A stretch of 64,000 nt of DNA, from contig NZ_JAZHFT010000016.1 of NCBI RefSeq assembly GCF_036541425.1, forward strand, positions 1-64,000. Reading direction: 5' to 3'. Position 1 is the first letter of the stretch, and every line of letters starts with the position of its first letter. The position numbers were made by a program, and so were the translations under genes. Shown piece after piece: positions 44,528-53,409 of this stretch. This stretch comes from Consotaella aegiceratis. GTDB lineage: Bacteria > Pseudomonadota > Alphaproteobacteria > Rhizobiales > Rhizobiaceae. A model generated the notes under the pieces. That model did no database searches. It saw nothing but the letters and a program-made list of their open reading frames with translations, and had not been told where the DNA came from.

Positions 44528-45451
44528 TTACAGTTCGACGAGCGCGCCGTAATGGCCGACGACCTTACCGGCCAGGGTGTGACCGGCCGCCGCCGCCTCG
44601 GCGGGCGTCTTGCCGGCCAACCGGGCGGCGATATAGGCGGCGTTGAAGGAATCGCCGGCGGCCGTAGTGTCGACCAGATCGGCCACCTTTTGGGCGGGGA
44701 CGCTCTGACGTCCGTCGTCGGTGACGATGCAGGCCGGTTCGGCGCCGTCCTTGACCACCACTTCGGCAACGCCGAGCGCGCGATAGCGGTCGGCCGTGGC
44801 GTCCGGCGAGGCATCGCCGAAGGCCACCGCCTCGTCCGAAAAGCTGGGCAGACACAGGCTACTAGCCGCGGCCGCGATTTCGACGGCCCGGCACATCGTC
44901 GCGGTGTCCGGCCACAGACGTGGCCTGAGATTGGGATCGAAGGCCACCATCTTGCCGGAGCGGCGAACTTCGTCGAGCCGCGAGACCAGGCGCTGGCGGG
45001 CATCCTCGGCCAGAATGGCGAGCGTGATGCCGGAGAAATAGAAGGCGTCGCCGGCGGCCAGCACCGCGTCGAGCGCCTGCTCGTCGTCGGCCAGGGTCTT
45101 GGCGGCGCTGGTATCGCGCCAATAGGAGAAGCTGCGCTCGCCGTTGTCGAGGGTGATCAGATAGAGCCCCGGCATGCGCCCTGGAATGCGCCGGACGAAT
45201 TGGGTCTCGATTCCGGCTGCGTCCATGAAGCGCAGCATCTCGTCCGAGGTCGGGTCGTCGCCCACGGCGGTGAAATAGGACATGCGCCAGTCGGCGGGAA
45301 GCGCGCGACCGAGATACCAGGCGGTGTTGAAAGTGTCGCCGGCAAAGCCCTTGCGCAGAAGCCCGCCTGGCGCCGACGAAAGCTCCACCATGCACTCGCC
45401 GATCGCTACGATGCGGTGCTCGGCACTTGCGGTGCGGTTCTGGTCGCTCAT
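44528..45451 (-). CDS. kdgK: 2-dehydro-3-deoxygluconokinase-like sugar kinase
   Basis: This 307-residue PfkB-family kinase matches KDG kinases: IVAIGECMVELS at the N-terminus, FAGDTFNTAWYLGR, and the signature DTTAAGDSFNAAYIAARLAG near residue 250, in which the usual GAGD is AAGD as in many KdgK proteins. It would phosphorylate 2-keto-3-deoxygluconate for entry into the Entner-Doudoroff route. GGAG nine bases before the ATG supports the start. It is not clustered with other uronate genes, so substrate is inferred from sequence only. Confidence 0.82.
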   Translation of the reverse strand: MSDQNRTASAEHRIVAIGECMVELSSAPGGLLRKGFAGDTFNTAWYLGRALPADWRMSYFTAVGDDPTSDEMLRFMDAAGIETQFVRRIPGRMPGLYLITLDNGERSFSYWRDTSAAKTLADDEQALDAVLAAGDAFYFSGITLAILAEDARQRLVSRLDEVRRSGKMVAFDPNLRPRLWPDTATMCRAVEIAAAASSLCLPSFSDEAVAFGDASPDATADRYRALGVAEVVVKDGAEPACIVTDDGRQSVPAQKVADLVDTTAAGDSFNAAYIAARLAGKTPAEAAAAGHTLAGKVVGHYGALVEL

Positions 45452-45685
45452 TCAGTTTCTCCGGTTGATCGCGGCTGCGCCCGCCCTTTCAGCACGCGAC
45501 CGCGACACATGGCGCGGCCCTTATCATAATCGGGGCGTGACGGTCGAGGTCTTCTAGTATACGAGTTGGGGTGACCTTGGAGCAGAGACATCTCGTCGCC
45601 GGATGCGATGTACGGTCCATGGCGTCGTCGTAACCTTCTGACCACTGCTCGCGGCGGCCTGCCGGCAGAGCCGGACTGTCTTGCC

Positions 45686-46549
45686 GTGATTTCAAATTCG
45701 AGCGTCATCAAAGGGATCGCCTTCATTCTGGCGGCAGGGCTCCTGATCGCGTCGATGGACGGATTTGGCAAGGCGTTGACGGGCGAACTTCCCGTCCTGC
45801 AGGTCGTCTGGGCGCGCTATTTCTTCCACACCGTGGTGATGACGGCCATTCTGCTGCGAACGAGCGGCACGAATTTCCTGCGGACCCGGCGCCCGGTGCT
45901 GCAGCTAACGCGTGGCGGCCTGCTCATCGTGGTCACCGTGCTGATCTATACGGCCATGCCGCATATCTCGCTGGCCGACGCCACGGCGATCCAGTTTTTC
46001 GCGCCGGTGCTGGTGACAGTTCTGTCGGTGTTCTTTCTCGGCGAACGGATCGGACTGCATCGTATCGTCGCGGTGATCGCCGGTTTCGTCGGCGTTCTGA
46101 TGATCGTTCAGCCGGGCTTCGGCGAGACCAATCCTTATCTGCTGCTGCCTCTCGTGGCGGCCTTGGCGTTGGCCGGCTACTTCATGATGACGCGCAAGCT
46201 TTCCGGGACGGAAGAAGCCGATTCGACGCTGTTCAACACGACGGCCGCCGGCGCCGTCGTGTTGACGCTCGTGGTGCCCCTGGTGTGGGAGACGCCGTCG
46301 CTGCCCATGCTGGGCCAGATGGTCGCGCTCGGCACCTTCGGCGCGCTCGGGCATGCCTGCCTGGTGCGGGGCTTCGCCCAGGCACCGGCCTCGGTGCTGT
46401 CGCCCTTCCTCTACAGCCAGGTGCTGTTCGCCACGCTTTATACGGTCGTGCTGTTCGGCGATCCGCTGCGCCCCTCGCTGATCGCGGGAACCGGGCTGCT
46501 GGTCGCCAGTGGTCTCTACATCTGGTGGCGGGAGCGGCGGCTCGGCTGA
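45686..46549 (+). CDS. DMT-family (EamA) membrane transporter
   Basis: This roughly 287-residue protein has ten hydrophobic segments in two EamA repeats of about five each: AFILAAGLLIASMDGFGKAL opens the first, and YLLLPLVAALALAGYFMM opens the second. Family members export amino acids, metabolites or drugs. The start is uncertain; GTG at 45686 begins just before the first helix, while an ATG at 45608 would add a 26-residue polar stretch. Neither has a strong ribosome site. It stands alone. Confidence 0.8.
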   Translation: MISNSSVIKGIAFILAAGLLIASMDGFGKALTGELPVLQVVWARYFFHTVVMTAILLRTSGTNFLRTRRPVLQLTRGGLLIVVTVLIYTAMPHISLADATAIQFFAPVLVTVLSVFFLGERIGLHRIVAVIAGFVGVLMIVQPGFGETNPYLLLPLVAALALAGYFMMTRKLSGTEEADSTLFNTTAAGAVVLTLVVPLVWETPSLPMLGQMVALGTFGALGHACLVRGFAQAPASVLSPFLYSQVLFATLYTVVLFGDPLRPSLIAGTGLLVASGLYIWWRERRLG

Positions 46550-46751
46550 GCTCCGGCGTTCCAGCGACCGGGGAAGACCGTGTCGACGCCCGCATGATCT
46601 GAATCAACGGCAGCGCTGCGCGGCTGCGGTAATGACAAATTGTCGCACCGGTCTACCGGTGGCGGACTTGCAGATCGCAGCCAAACTGCTAACAATGTTG
46701 ACCATGATGATCCGGTTTAAATGCCGGACGGGAATGCGGGCAGGACTTGAT

Positions 46752-47237
46752 ATGGCGACACAGGTTCAGCGAGTGGAAGCTTGGCAGGCCGACGGCACGG
46801 TCGTCGCTTTCCCGTGTCAGACCGCGGCTGCGCTGGGTCAGGTGTCCCGGCGGACCGACGTTCATTCGCTGACGGACGAGGAACGTGACGAACTCAACCG
46901 ACTGCGCTGGATGGTCATGAAGAGCCGTCTGGCGCCGAAGCCGGATCTTGAGCGCGCCTGCTTTCTTCTGGCTGGCGAACCGGAAGCTTCGCTCGATCGT
47001 TTCGCCGTTGCGTTCTTTCGTGGACTGGAATGCCATGCCCGCCGCCGGATGAATTTCTATCGACCGGGTGCCGAGACGGTTTCCGACGACGAATCCTGGC
47101 TGTTGCGACTGCTGGCCGCGTGGCGCTCGAACGACGAAGTCGGTGCTGGAGCGTTGATCGGCTGGCGCGTAAAATCAGAAGGCCGGCGGTGGATGCGATT
47201 TCTCTCGGCCGGGCTGGTGCGCGGTTTGGGCAGTTAA
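46752..47237 (+). CDS. Conserved-looking hypothetical protein, 161 residues
   Basis: The protein starts MATQVQRVEAWQADGTVVAF and is predicted mostly helical, with SLTDEERDELNRLRWMVMKS and a Trp/Arg-rich end (WLLRLLAAWRSNDEVGAGAL). There is no signal peptide or membrane helix. I recognise no family. The ATG at 46752 has AGGA seven bases ahead; longer frames lie in unrelated upstream sequence. Good codon usage suggests a real gene. It precedes dps by 94 bases, but the ICE-type motif between them suggests separate control. Confidence 0.6.
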   Translation: MATQVQRVEAWQADGTVVAFPCQTAAALGQVSRRTDVHSLTDEERDELNRLRWMVMKSRLAPKPDLERACFLLAGEPEASLDRFAVAFFRGLECHARRRMNFYRPGAETVSDDESWLLRLLAAWRSNDEVGAGALIGWRVKSEGRRWMRFLSAGLVRGLGS

Positions 47238-47277
47238 CCGTTCCACGGCTATTGAAGCCGGCCGTCGCACGTACTAG

Positions 47278-47294
47278 TTTGGAATTATTCTAAG
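47278..47294 (+). promoter_or_regulatory. ICE-type (Irr) motif before dps
   Basis: TTTGGAATTATTCTAAG fits the iron control element pattern with both half-sites kept. It lies 37 bases before the dps start, a position where Irr could repress iron storage under iron limitation. Its near twin lies before rirA. Confidence 0.6.
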
Positions 47295-47331
47295 CTCAAA
47301 GATCGAGCGTTCGGTAGGATAGGAGAGCCAT

Positions 47332-47802
47332 ATGGGACTGATTGCAGCGAAGATTGATCCGACGGCCAAGGAAGAACTGGTCGAAGGGCTGACTCAGGCG
47401 TTGGCGGATGTCGCCGTGGCGACGACCAAGGCTCAGAGTTTCCACTGGAACGTCACCGGCATGGCCTTCGGGCCGCTGCATGAGCTGTTCCAGAAGATCT
47501 ACGAGGATCATTTCGAGGCGCAGGATACGGTTGCCGAGCGTATCAAGGCGCTCGATGCGCATGCCGAAGGCCGCTATTCCAAGTTCCTCGAGCGCAGCTC
47601 GATCGAGGAGCACGACGGTCATGCAACCGATCGCGAGATGCTCGAGATGCTGATCGCCGATCAGGAGACGCTGTCGGCGACTTTCACGGCGTTGGCCGAG
47701 GTCTCGGACCGTCATGGCGACTGGGGCACCAACGACATGGCAACGGGCCGCATCCAGGACCACGACAAGTTCGCCTGGATTCTGCGCAGCCATCTGGCCT
47801 GA
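47332..47802 (+). CDS. dps: DNA-protecting ferritin-like protein Dps
   Basis: This 156-residue protein forms a 12-subunit shell that oxidises and stores iron, preventing Fenton damage. The ferroxidase residues are visible: His38 in QSFHWNVTG, His50 in GPLHELF, and Asp65 and Glu69 in EAQDTVAERI, with spacing equal to E. coli Dps. The basic N-terminal tail for DNA binding is short (MGLIAAKIDPTAK). AGGAGAG before the ATG sets the start. The preceding ICE-type motif points to iron control rather than only OxyR. Confidence 0.93.
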   Translation: MGLIAAKIDPTAKEELVEGLTQALADVAVATTKAQSFHWNVTGMAFGPLHELFQKIYEDHFEAQDTVAERIKALDAHAEGRYSKFLERSSIEEHDGHATDREMLEMLIADQETLSATFTALAEVSDRHGDWGTNDMATGRIQDHDKFAWILRSHLA

Positions 47803-47846
47803 TCACTCTCGGGCCGGCCGGTGCCGGCGCAGCCAGCTTGATTTGA

Positions 47847-47879
47847 CCGACGGCAGGGATCGATGATCTCTGCCGTCGG
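47847..47879 (+). terminator. Hairpin after dps
   Basis: CCGACGGCAGGGATC at 47847-47861 pairs with GATCTCTGCCGTCGG at 47865-47879 (15 positions, one mismatch). CGTATATGT follows rather than a clean U-run. Confidence 0.65.
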
Positions 47880-47999
47880 CGTATATGTGGTATTGAGTTC
47901 AGGGCGACATGCGTTCCGGCTCGGCCGCCTGTAGCGCTTTTCTCTCTTTTGCCGCACTGATGCGGATCCGGAAAGCTCGAAGCCTTCAGGACCCGTTCC

Positions 48000-49199
48000 T
48001 CAGATTGTGACCTGCCGCCGCGGCAGCGGCCCGAAGGCCATCGCGATCAGGACGGAGCCGAGGCCGAGACCGAAGCTCGCCAGGTAGAGGGCGCCGTAGC
48101 CTCCGGTGGTGTCGAAGAGCCAACCGCCGAGGACCGGGCCGGTGGCCATGCCGAGACTTCCGGCCATGGCCGTGCCTCCCATCATCGTGCCCATGATCCG
48201 CATCGGAAAGGTTTCGCGTATCAGCACCGCGTAGAGCGGCATGATGCCGGCGTAGATAAATCCGAAGACGGCTGCCGCCGCATAGAACTGGGAGAGGTCG
48301 CGGGCGAAGAAATAGCCGAGCGCGCCGAAAGCCTGGGCGAGAAGCCCCAGCACGAGAATGCGCTTGGCGCCGAACCGGTCGCCCATAAGGCCGAAGCCGA
48401 TACGCCCGCCCATGCCCGCCAGTCCCTCGACCGAATAGATGGATACCGCCATCAGGGGTGGGATGCCGCAGATTTCGGCGTAGCTGACCGTGTGGAAGAT
48501 CGGTCCGGAATGGGTGGCGCAGCAGAAGAAATTGGCCAGGATCAGGACGACGAAGGGAAGCGAGGCCAGAGCTTCGCGAACCGTCATGCCGTCGGATGGC
48601 AAGGTTTGGCCGGCGGCGGGTGTGGCCGCGTGCTGTGGTGGAGAGCGCAGCAGAAGCGAACAGGGAACGGTGGTCGCTGCCACGATCGCGGCCAGGATCG
48701 ACAGCGTCGAGCGCCAATCGTAGGTTTCCACCAGTCGTGCAGCGAGAGGCGACATCGTCACGGGCGCTAGGCCAATGCCGGCTGAAACCAGAGAGACGGC
48801 CAGGCTTCGCCGGGTCGTGAACCACCCCATCACCGTTGCCATCATCGGGGCGAAGAAGGCGGCGACGGCGCCACCGGCCAGAAGCCCGAAGAGCAGCTGA
48901 AACGAAAGAAGCGTCGGCGCATGGCCAGCAAGCCAGAGGCTCGATGCGAAAAGGCAGGCGCCGCTGAGCACGACGGGCCGCGCGCCAAAACGATCCGATA
49001 GCGCTCCCCACAGCATCGACGTCACCGCCATGGCCAGGAAGCCGATGGTCATGGCGCCGGAGATTCCGGTGCGCGACCAGCCGGTGGCTTCCGCCATCGG
49101 AGTGAGAAGCACCGGCAGGGAGAAGAGCGCGCCCATTGCCACGCAGCTCATGAAGGCGCCGGCCGCTACGATGACCCAACGATAAGATCGGTCTGCCAC
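48000..49199 (-). CDS. MFS transporter, oxalate/formate antiporter-like
   Basis: This 399-residue carrier has 12 hydrophobic segments and the MFS signatures GALSDRFGARPVVLSG between helices 2 and 3 and GLMGDRFGAKRILVLG in the second half. The layout resembles monocarboxylate or oxalate/formate-type carriers (OFA), but the substrate is open. The start is taken as GTG at 49199, which has GGAGGG six bases upstream; a longer frame from an ATG at 49235 lacks a ribosome site. A perfect palindrome lies in the promoter region. Confidence 0.82.
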   Translation of the reverse strand: MADRSYRWVIVAAGAFMSCVAMGALFSLPVLLTPMAEATGWSRTGISGAMTIGFLAMAVTSMLWGALSDRFGARPVVLSGACLFASSLWLAGHAPTLLSFQLLFGLLAGGAVAAFFAPMMATVMGWFTTRRSLAVSLVSAGIGLAPVTMSPLAARLVETYDWRSTLSILAAIVAATTVPCSLLLRSPPQHAATPAAGQTLPSDGMTVREALASLPFVVLILANFFCCATHSGPIFHTVSYAEICGIPPLMAVSIYSVEGLAGMGGRIGFGLMGDRFGAKRILVLGLLAQAFGALGYFFARDLSQFYAAAAVFGFIYAGIMPLYAVLIRETFPMRIMGTMMGGTAMAGSLGMATGPVLGGWLFDTTGGYGALYLASFGLGLGSVLIAMAFGPLPRRQVTI

Positions 49200-49263
49200 G
49201 ATGGTCCCTCCAGCCAAATAGTCACGGCAGGCCATCTCCGCTCAGCGTCGGCCACCAACCAGA

Positions 49264-49281
49264 TAAGTTGATATCAACTTA
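49264..49281. promoter_or_regulatory. Perfect 18-base palindrome before the MFS gene
   Basis: TAAGTTGATATCAACTTA is a perfect inverted repeat, 65 bases before the GTG start of the MFS gene. Its length and AT-rich character fit a MarR- or GntR-type operator. No regulator gene is adjacent, so the binding protein must lie elsewhere. Confidence 0.6.
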
Positions 49282-49475
49282 ATGCGAGGTCGGCAAGCTC
49301 GTTTCGAGCGTCCGGCGCGGGGCCAACGCGCTGTCGGCAACCGTATGGCGCGCAATGCCATCCGGCCGGCTTGGGCGGGTTTGGCGCCGCGCATCCGCTG
49401 GCATGTTCCGATCCGCGTGTCCGCTGGATTTTATGCGCTCGCGCTTGGCCCGCATCCGAACTCGGATGTGCGGTC

Positions 49476-49748
49476 CTAGGCGGGCTCTTCCAGCTTATCC
49501 AGGGGGCAGGGAACGCCCTTTTTCTCGCATTTGCGCCGATAGGCGGTCGCGAAGAAAGCGTAGCCGCCTTGTTCGCTCCACCGCTCCAGCAGCATCTGGA
49601 AGAAGGCCTTCTTGTCGGCTTTGTCGGAGAGATGGCTGAAGGCCCTCTTCTCATCCTTGGTCATGCCGCAACCGACGCAGCGCCCCTTGCGCTTGTATTT
49701 GCACACATCGATGCAAGGCGAGGGGGCATTGGCCCATGTCTTTACCAA
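49476..49748 (-). CDS. DUF1289-domain protein
   Basis: This 90-residue protein begins with the cysteine-rich DUF1289 motif SPCIDVCKYKRKGRCVGCG, which probably binds a metal ion. A C-terminal extension rich in Lys and aromatic residues (AFFQMLLERW) carries further cysteines in RRKCEKKGVPCPLDK. DUF1289 proteins are small, widespread in proteobacteria and of unknown role. The start is a TTG at 49748 with GGAG seven bases upstream. The 210-base gap to the glycosylase gene shows nothing else. Confidence 0.8.
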   Translation of the reverse strand: MVKTWANAPSPCIDVCKYKRKGRCVGCGMTKDEKRAFSHLSDKADKKAFFQMLLERWSEQGGYAFFATAYRRKCEKKGVPCPLDKLEEPA

Positions 49749-49958
49749 GGCGGGTCTCCAAACACACGGTTACGGTCGTCGGCAACCGCCGCCGAGTAGG
49801 GAGCCGGTCGCCAATCCAACCATTTCGGATCGCTCGAGCAAGTTTCAAGCCGCAACGCGGCAATCCGGCGAATGTGCCGATGTGTAACGGCCGTTCGCCA
49901 ACGTGCCTGACCGGGCGGCGATCGAGTCGGCACTCCTGTGATGACTCTGCTGTAAGCG

Positions 49959-50576
49959 TCAGGGCCGGGCAAAGGGCCGGCTGAGATAGCGCGATCCGGC
50001 AAGGCCGTAGCGCCAGGTGGTCTCCACGCCGCGCGTGATGCCGATGCGTTGGCCGATGACGACCTCCCCGAGATGACCGTCGCCGGCCAGTTGGAAGGGC
50101 GGCTCGTCGAGCGGCAGCCCGTTGAAGCCGAGATCGATGCCCAATGCCTGGCATAGCCGGCCCGGGCCGGTGCAGAGCTTGCGCGCGTCATCGAGCCCGC
50201 GGCGCTGCTGCATTCGGTCGAGCCCGTACAGAGGCTCCAGCGCCCGGATCAGAACGGCGCTGCCGACCCCCTCGGGCTCGCAGACGGCGTTGAGGCACCA
50301 ATGGATGCCATAGGAGCGATAGACGTAGGCCCGGCCGGCGGGGCCGAACATGACCCCGTTGCGGGCCGTCGGCCCGATGAAGCTGTGCGAGGCCGGGTCG
50401 TCCTGATCGTAGGCCTCCGTTTCGGTAATCCGGCCGCCGACACCATCGACGGTCAGGATCGTGCCGATCAGGTCATGCGCGACCTCGGCAGCGGGACGAT
50501 CGAAAAAGCCGATGGAAAGGGGTTGCACGTAGGGAGCCCGGGACCGGAAATTGTACGAAGTCCTGCCCGATAGCAT
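49959..50576 (-). CDS. 3-methyladenine DNA glycosylase (AAG/MPG type)
   Basis: This roughly 205-residue enzyme flips out and removes alkylated purines such as 3-methyladenine, starting base excision repair. The AAG family blocks are GRITETEAY with the catalytic Glu, ARNGVMFGPAGRAYVYRSYG and LCTGPGRLCQALGI. The start is uncertain: ATG at 50576 is used here; GTG at 50528 (VQPLSIGFFDR) would begin at the first conserved residues, and ATG at 50609 gives a longer tail. It is unrelated to the helix-hairpin-helix AlkA type. Confidence 0.87.
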   Translation of the reverse strand: MLSGRTSYNFRSRAPYVQPLSIGFFDRPAAEVAHDLIGTILTVDGVGGRITETEAYDQDDPASHSFIGPTARNGVMFGPAGRAYVYRSYGIHWCLNAVCEPEGVGSAVLIRALEPLYGLDRMQQRRGLDDARKLCTGPGRLCQALGIDLGFNGLPLDEPPFQLAGDGHLGEVVIGQRIGITRGVETTWRYGLAGSRYLSRPFARP

Positions 50577-50630
50577 CGATCGAGCAGCACGGCGACCCGA
50601 TCCCGCCAACCCATCCTCGGTCGCGGCGAC

Positions 50631-53078
50631 CTAGGCGCGCAGCGATGCCGGCCGACTCTCCGTCGCGGTGTCCTGAAGCCGCGCCGCGACCTCAAACAGA
50701 ACATTCGGAAGTTCAGAGGCCGGGCGGGGTGGGCTGAAATAGTAGCCTTGGACCTCGGTGCAGCCTTCGCTGCGCAGGATTTCCAGCTGCTCCGCGGTCT
50801 CCACGCCTTCGGCGATGACCGCCATGTTCATGGCGCAGCTCAAGCCCATGACCGCCCGCACGATGGCGAGGTTGCCGGGATCCTCCAGGTCGCGAACGAA
50901 GGCCTGGTCGATCTTGATCTTGTCCAGGGGGAAGCGGCGAAGATAGCTGAGCGACGAATAGCCGGTGCCGAAATCGTCCATGGCGATCTGGATGCCCAGG
51001 GCCCGGAAGCCCTCCAGTGCCGTGCGCACCGCATTGGTGTCCTGCAGGAACAGCGACTCGGTCACCTCGATCTCCAGCCGTTCGGGTGCCAGGCCGGCCG
51101 CTTCGAGGGCCGCCGCTACGTTGTCGACTAGCGTCTTCTTGCGGAATTGCAGGGGGGACAGGTTGATCGCGACCTTGATGTCGTTCGGCCAGGTGGCCGC
51201 CTGCGTGGTTGCGGTCTTGATGACCCATGCGCCGATGGTATCGATCAGCCCCACCTCCTCGGCGATCGGCACGAAATCGGCGGGCGAGACGTAGCCCTTT
51301 TCCGGATGGCGCCAGCGCAGCAACGCCTCGAATCCGGAGATATCTCCGCGCGCCACGTCGATGAAGGGCTGGTAGAACAGCTCGAACTCGCCGCGATTGA
51401 GGGCGTTGCGCAGGTCGAGTTCCATGCGCCGGCGCTCCTGCACCTTTTCGTCGAGTTCCGCCTCGAAGAAGCGGCAGGCGTTGCCGCCCTCCTTTTTGGC
51501 CTGGTAGAGCGCGACGTCGCAGTTCTTGGTCAGCACGTCGGCCGCACGCGAGGGATCGGGCTGGGTGATGCCGCGCCCGGTGCCGATGCCGATGCTGATG
51601 CCGATCGTCACTTCGTGGCCGTCGAGTTCGAACGGCTGCGCGAGCGCGTCGACGAGACGCCCGGCGAGTTGCCGGGCGGTGTCGGGCTGGCGTTGGGCGC
51701 GCTGGATGATGGCGAACTCGTCGCCGCCGATCCGGGCCAGCAGATCGGTCTTGCGGAGGCAGCGCCGGATGCGTTGCGCGACCTGCAGAAGAAGCGCGTC
51801 GCCGGCGGGATGGCCCATCGTATCGTTGACCGCCTTGAAGCGGTCGAGGTCGAGACTGAGGACGGCGATCTTGGAGCGCTGCTCGAGGGGCGCCAGGGCC
51901 TCTTCGAGCTGCTCTCGATAGCGGAAACGGTTCGGCAATTCGGTGAGGACGTCGTGGCGCGCCATATGCGCCAGCCGCGCCTCGGCCTGATGACGTTCCG
52001 TGATGTCCTCCAGCGTGGCGACCCAACCACCGCCTTCGATCTCCTGGCGGACGACCTCAATGATGCGGCCGTCGGACAGCTCGTGCGAAAAGACCGGCTC
52101 GGGGCTCGGCTCGAGCAGCTGTTTTATGGTGTCGTCCAGCTGGATGTCGCGCAGCGGAACGCCCAGGCGCGGCATGCCGAACATCTGGGCGAAACGACGG
52201 TTGACGATCGCCAGCCGACCCGCCGTGTCGAACATGCACAACCCTTGCGTCATGTTGTTGAGCGCGGCGTCGAAGCGGGCGTTCTGGACCGAAAGCTGGC
52301 AAGTGTAGTTGGTTTCCTGCTCGGCCATGTACGTTTCGATGCGACCGATGTCCGAGGCGATCTTCTTCTGCATGGCGTCGAGGGCGCGCATCAGCTCGGC
52401 GGCTTCGCCGCCGCCACTCGGCTCGACAGCGTTCTGCAGATTGCCATTGGCGATCGACGAGGCGAGGTCGATGGCGCGGCGCAGGGGCGGGACGACCGCA
52501 CGGAACAGCACCAGCGTGGTACCGAGACCGATGAGCACGGCAATGGCGATGCCGATGCGGACCCGCTCCATCAGCGTGTCCGTCTGTAGTTCCAGCCGGC
52601 GACGAAGCTGTGCGCCCTCTTCCGTCAGCACGGACAGGCTCGTGGAAATCTCGCCGTCGATCGCTTCCAGCTCGCTCTCGATCGCCGTCCCGTTCAGCGC
52701 GGCACGACCTCTCCGCAGCCGCTGGAGCCAATCCTCGATCCGCTGAATGCGTTCGGCCGCCACCGTCGAATGTGCGCTTCTCGCTGCTGTGGCGAACGCT
52801 TCGACGGTTCCGCGCAGACTGGTCGCCAATTCGTCGACCGCCTGGCGTCGTACCTCGGAGGACTGTCCCTGCGCTGTCGCGCGGTCGTAGCGGGCGATCG
52901 CCGCTCTCAAAGAATTCTGGGCGGTGCTGATCTCGCCGACCGCCGTAAGGGTCTCGTCATAGGCCGCATATCCACCGGAGGCGATCCGGCTGTTGAGAAT
53001 ATGGGCGAATCCGCCGAGAGCAACGGCCACCAGCGTCAAGGTGAGACCACCGGCCAGAAGCTTCATTCGGATGGACAT
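50631..53078 (-). CDS. Membrane GGDEF-EAL cyclic di-GMP protein
   Basis: This 815-residue inner-membrane protein has an N-terminal helix (about 7-27), a periplasmic helical sensor region (28-170), a second helix (about 173-193), a HAMP-like linker, a PAS domain (about 265-365), a GGDEF domain and an EAL domain. The diguanylate cyclase motif RIGGDEF (449-455) and the phosphodiesterase motif GFEALLRW (582-589) are both intact, as is the later DDFGTGYSSL. It could both make and break cyclic di-GMP, with the balance set by the sensor. No I-site RxxD precedes GGDEF at the usual spacing that I can confirm. It is monocistronic. Confidence 0.92.
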   Translation of the reverse strand: MSIRMKLLAGGLTLTLVAVALGGFAHILNSRIASGGYAAYDETLTAVGEISTAQNSLRAAIARYDRATAQGQSSEVRRQAVDELATSLRGTVEAFATAARSAHSTVAAERIQRIEDWLQRLRRGRAALNGTAIESELEAIDGEISTSLSVLTEEGAQLRRRLELQTDTLMERVRIGIAIAVLIGLGTTLVLFRAVVPPLRRAIDLASSIANGNLQNAVEPSGGGEAAELMRALDAMQKKIASDIGRIETYMAEQETNYTCQLSVQNARFDAALNNMTQGLCMFDTAGRLAIVNRRFAQMFGMPRLGVPLRDIQLDDTIKQLLEPSPEPVFSHELSDGRIIEVVRQEIEGGGWVATLEDITERHQAEARLAHMARHDVLTELPNRFRYREQLEEALAPLEQRSKIAVLSLDLDRFKAVNDTMGHPAGDALLLQVAQRIRRCLRKTDLLARIGGDEFAIIQRAQRQPDTARQLAGRLVDALAQPFELDGHEVTIGISIGIGTGRGITQPDPSRAADVLTKNCDVALYQAKKEGGNACRFFEAELDEKVQERRRMELDLRNALNRGEFELFYQPFIDVARGDISGFEALLRWRHPEKGYVSPADFVPIAEEVGLIDTIGAWVIKTATTQAATWPNDIKVAINLSPLQFRKKTLVDNVAAALEAAGLAPERLEIEVTESLFLQDTNAVRTALEGFRALGIQIAMDDFGTGYSSLSYLRRFPLDKIKIDQAFVRDLEDPGNLAIVRAVMGLSCAMNMAVIAEGVETAEQLEILRSEGCTEVQGYYFSPPRPASELPNVLFEVAARLQDTATESRPASLRA

Positions 53079-53409
53079 GAGCGGGCTTCTCTCTCTGGTT
53101 TTCTTGTTCGCTCACGGATGACAGAGACCTTGCTGCGCGATCGTCCGCCAAATATCGCGCCAGCGTCGGCGAGATCTTCTCTTTGGTCAGTTCGGCGGGT
53201 CGGCTCATCACTCCTTGTCGGCGGTTGATCCACGCGACCCATGGCCAACCGATGCGGAGGATTGCACCGAATCTTTAAAATGCCGTTCAGCTTACTAGGC
53301 CGAGTGCCGACCGCTTATTTTGATCGGCATTCGTCAGGCTCCGGCGAGCAATGAGAGAACATGACTTGGCAACCGGCAACGCGGCCGCTGGAGCGGTCGA
53401 GCGCGAGCG
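53079..53409. other. Intergenic region, nothing recognised
   Basis: These 331 bases lie between the start of the GGDEF-EAL gene and the end of the DUF475 gene. They should hold the GGDEF-EAL promoter. I see no gene, repeat or clear terminator. Confidence 0.4.

Noticed and set aside
50713..52589. Long frames on both strands overlapping the GGDEF-EAL gene
   Set aside because: They have skewed Arg/Pro-rich or Gly/Asp-rich composition and no motifs, whereas the 815-residue frame carries intact GGDEF and EAL domains.
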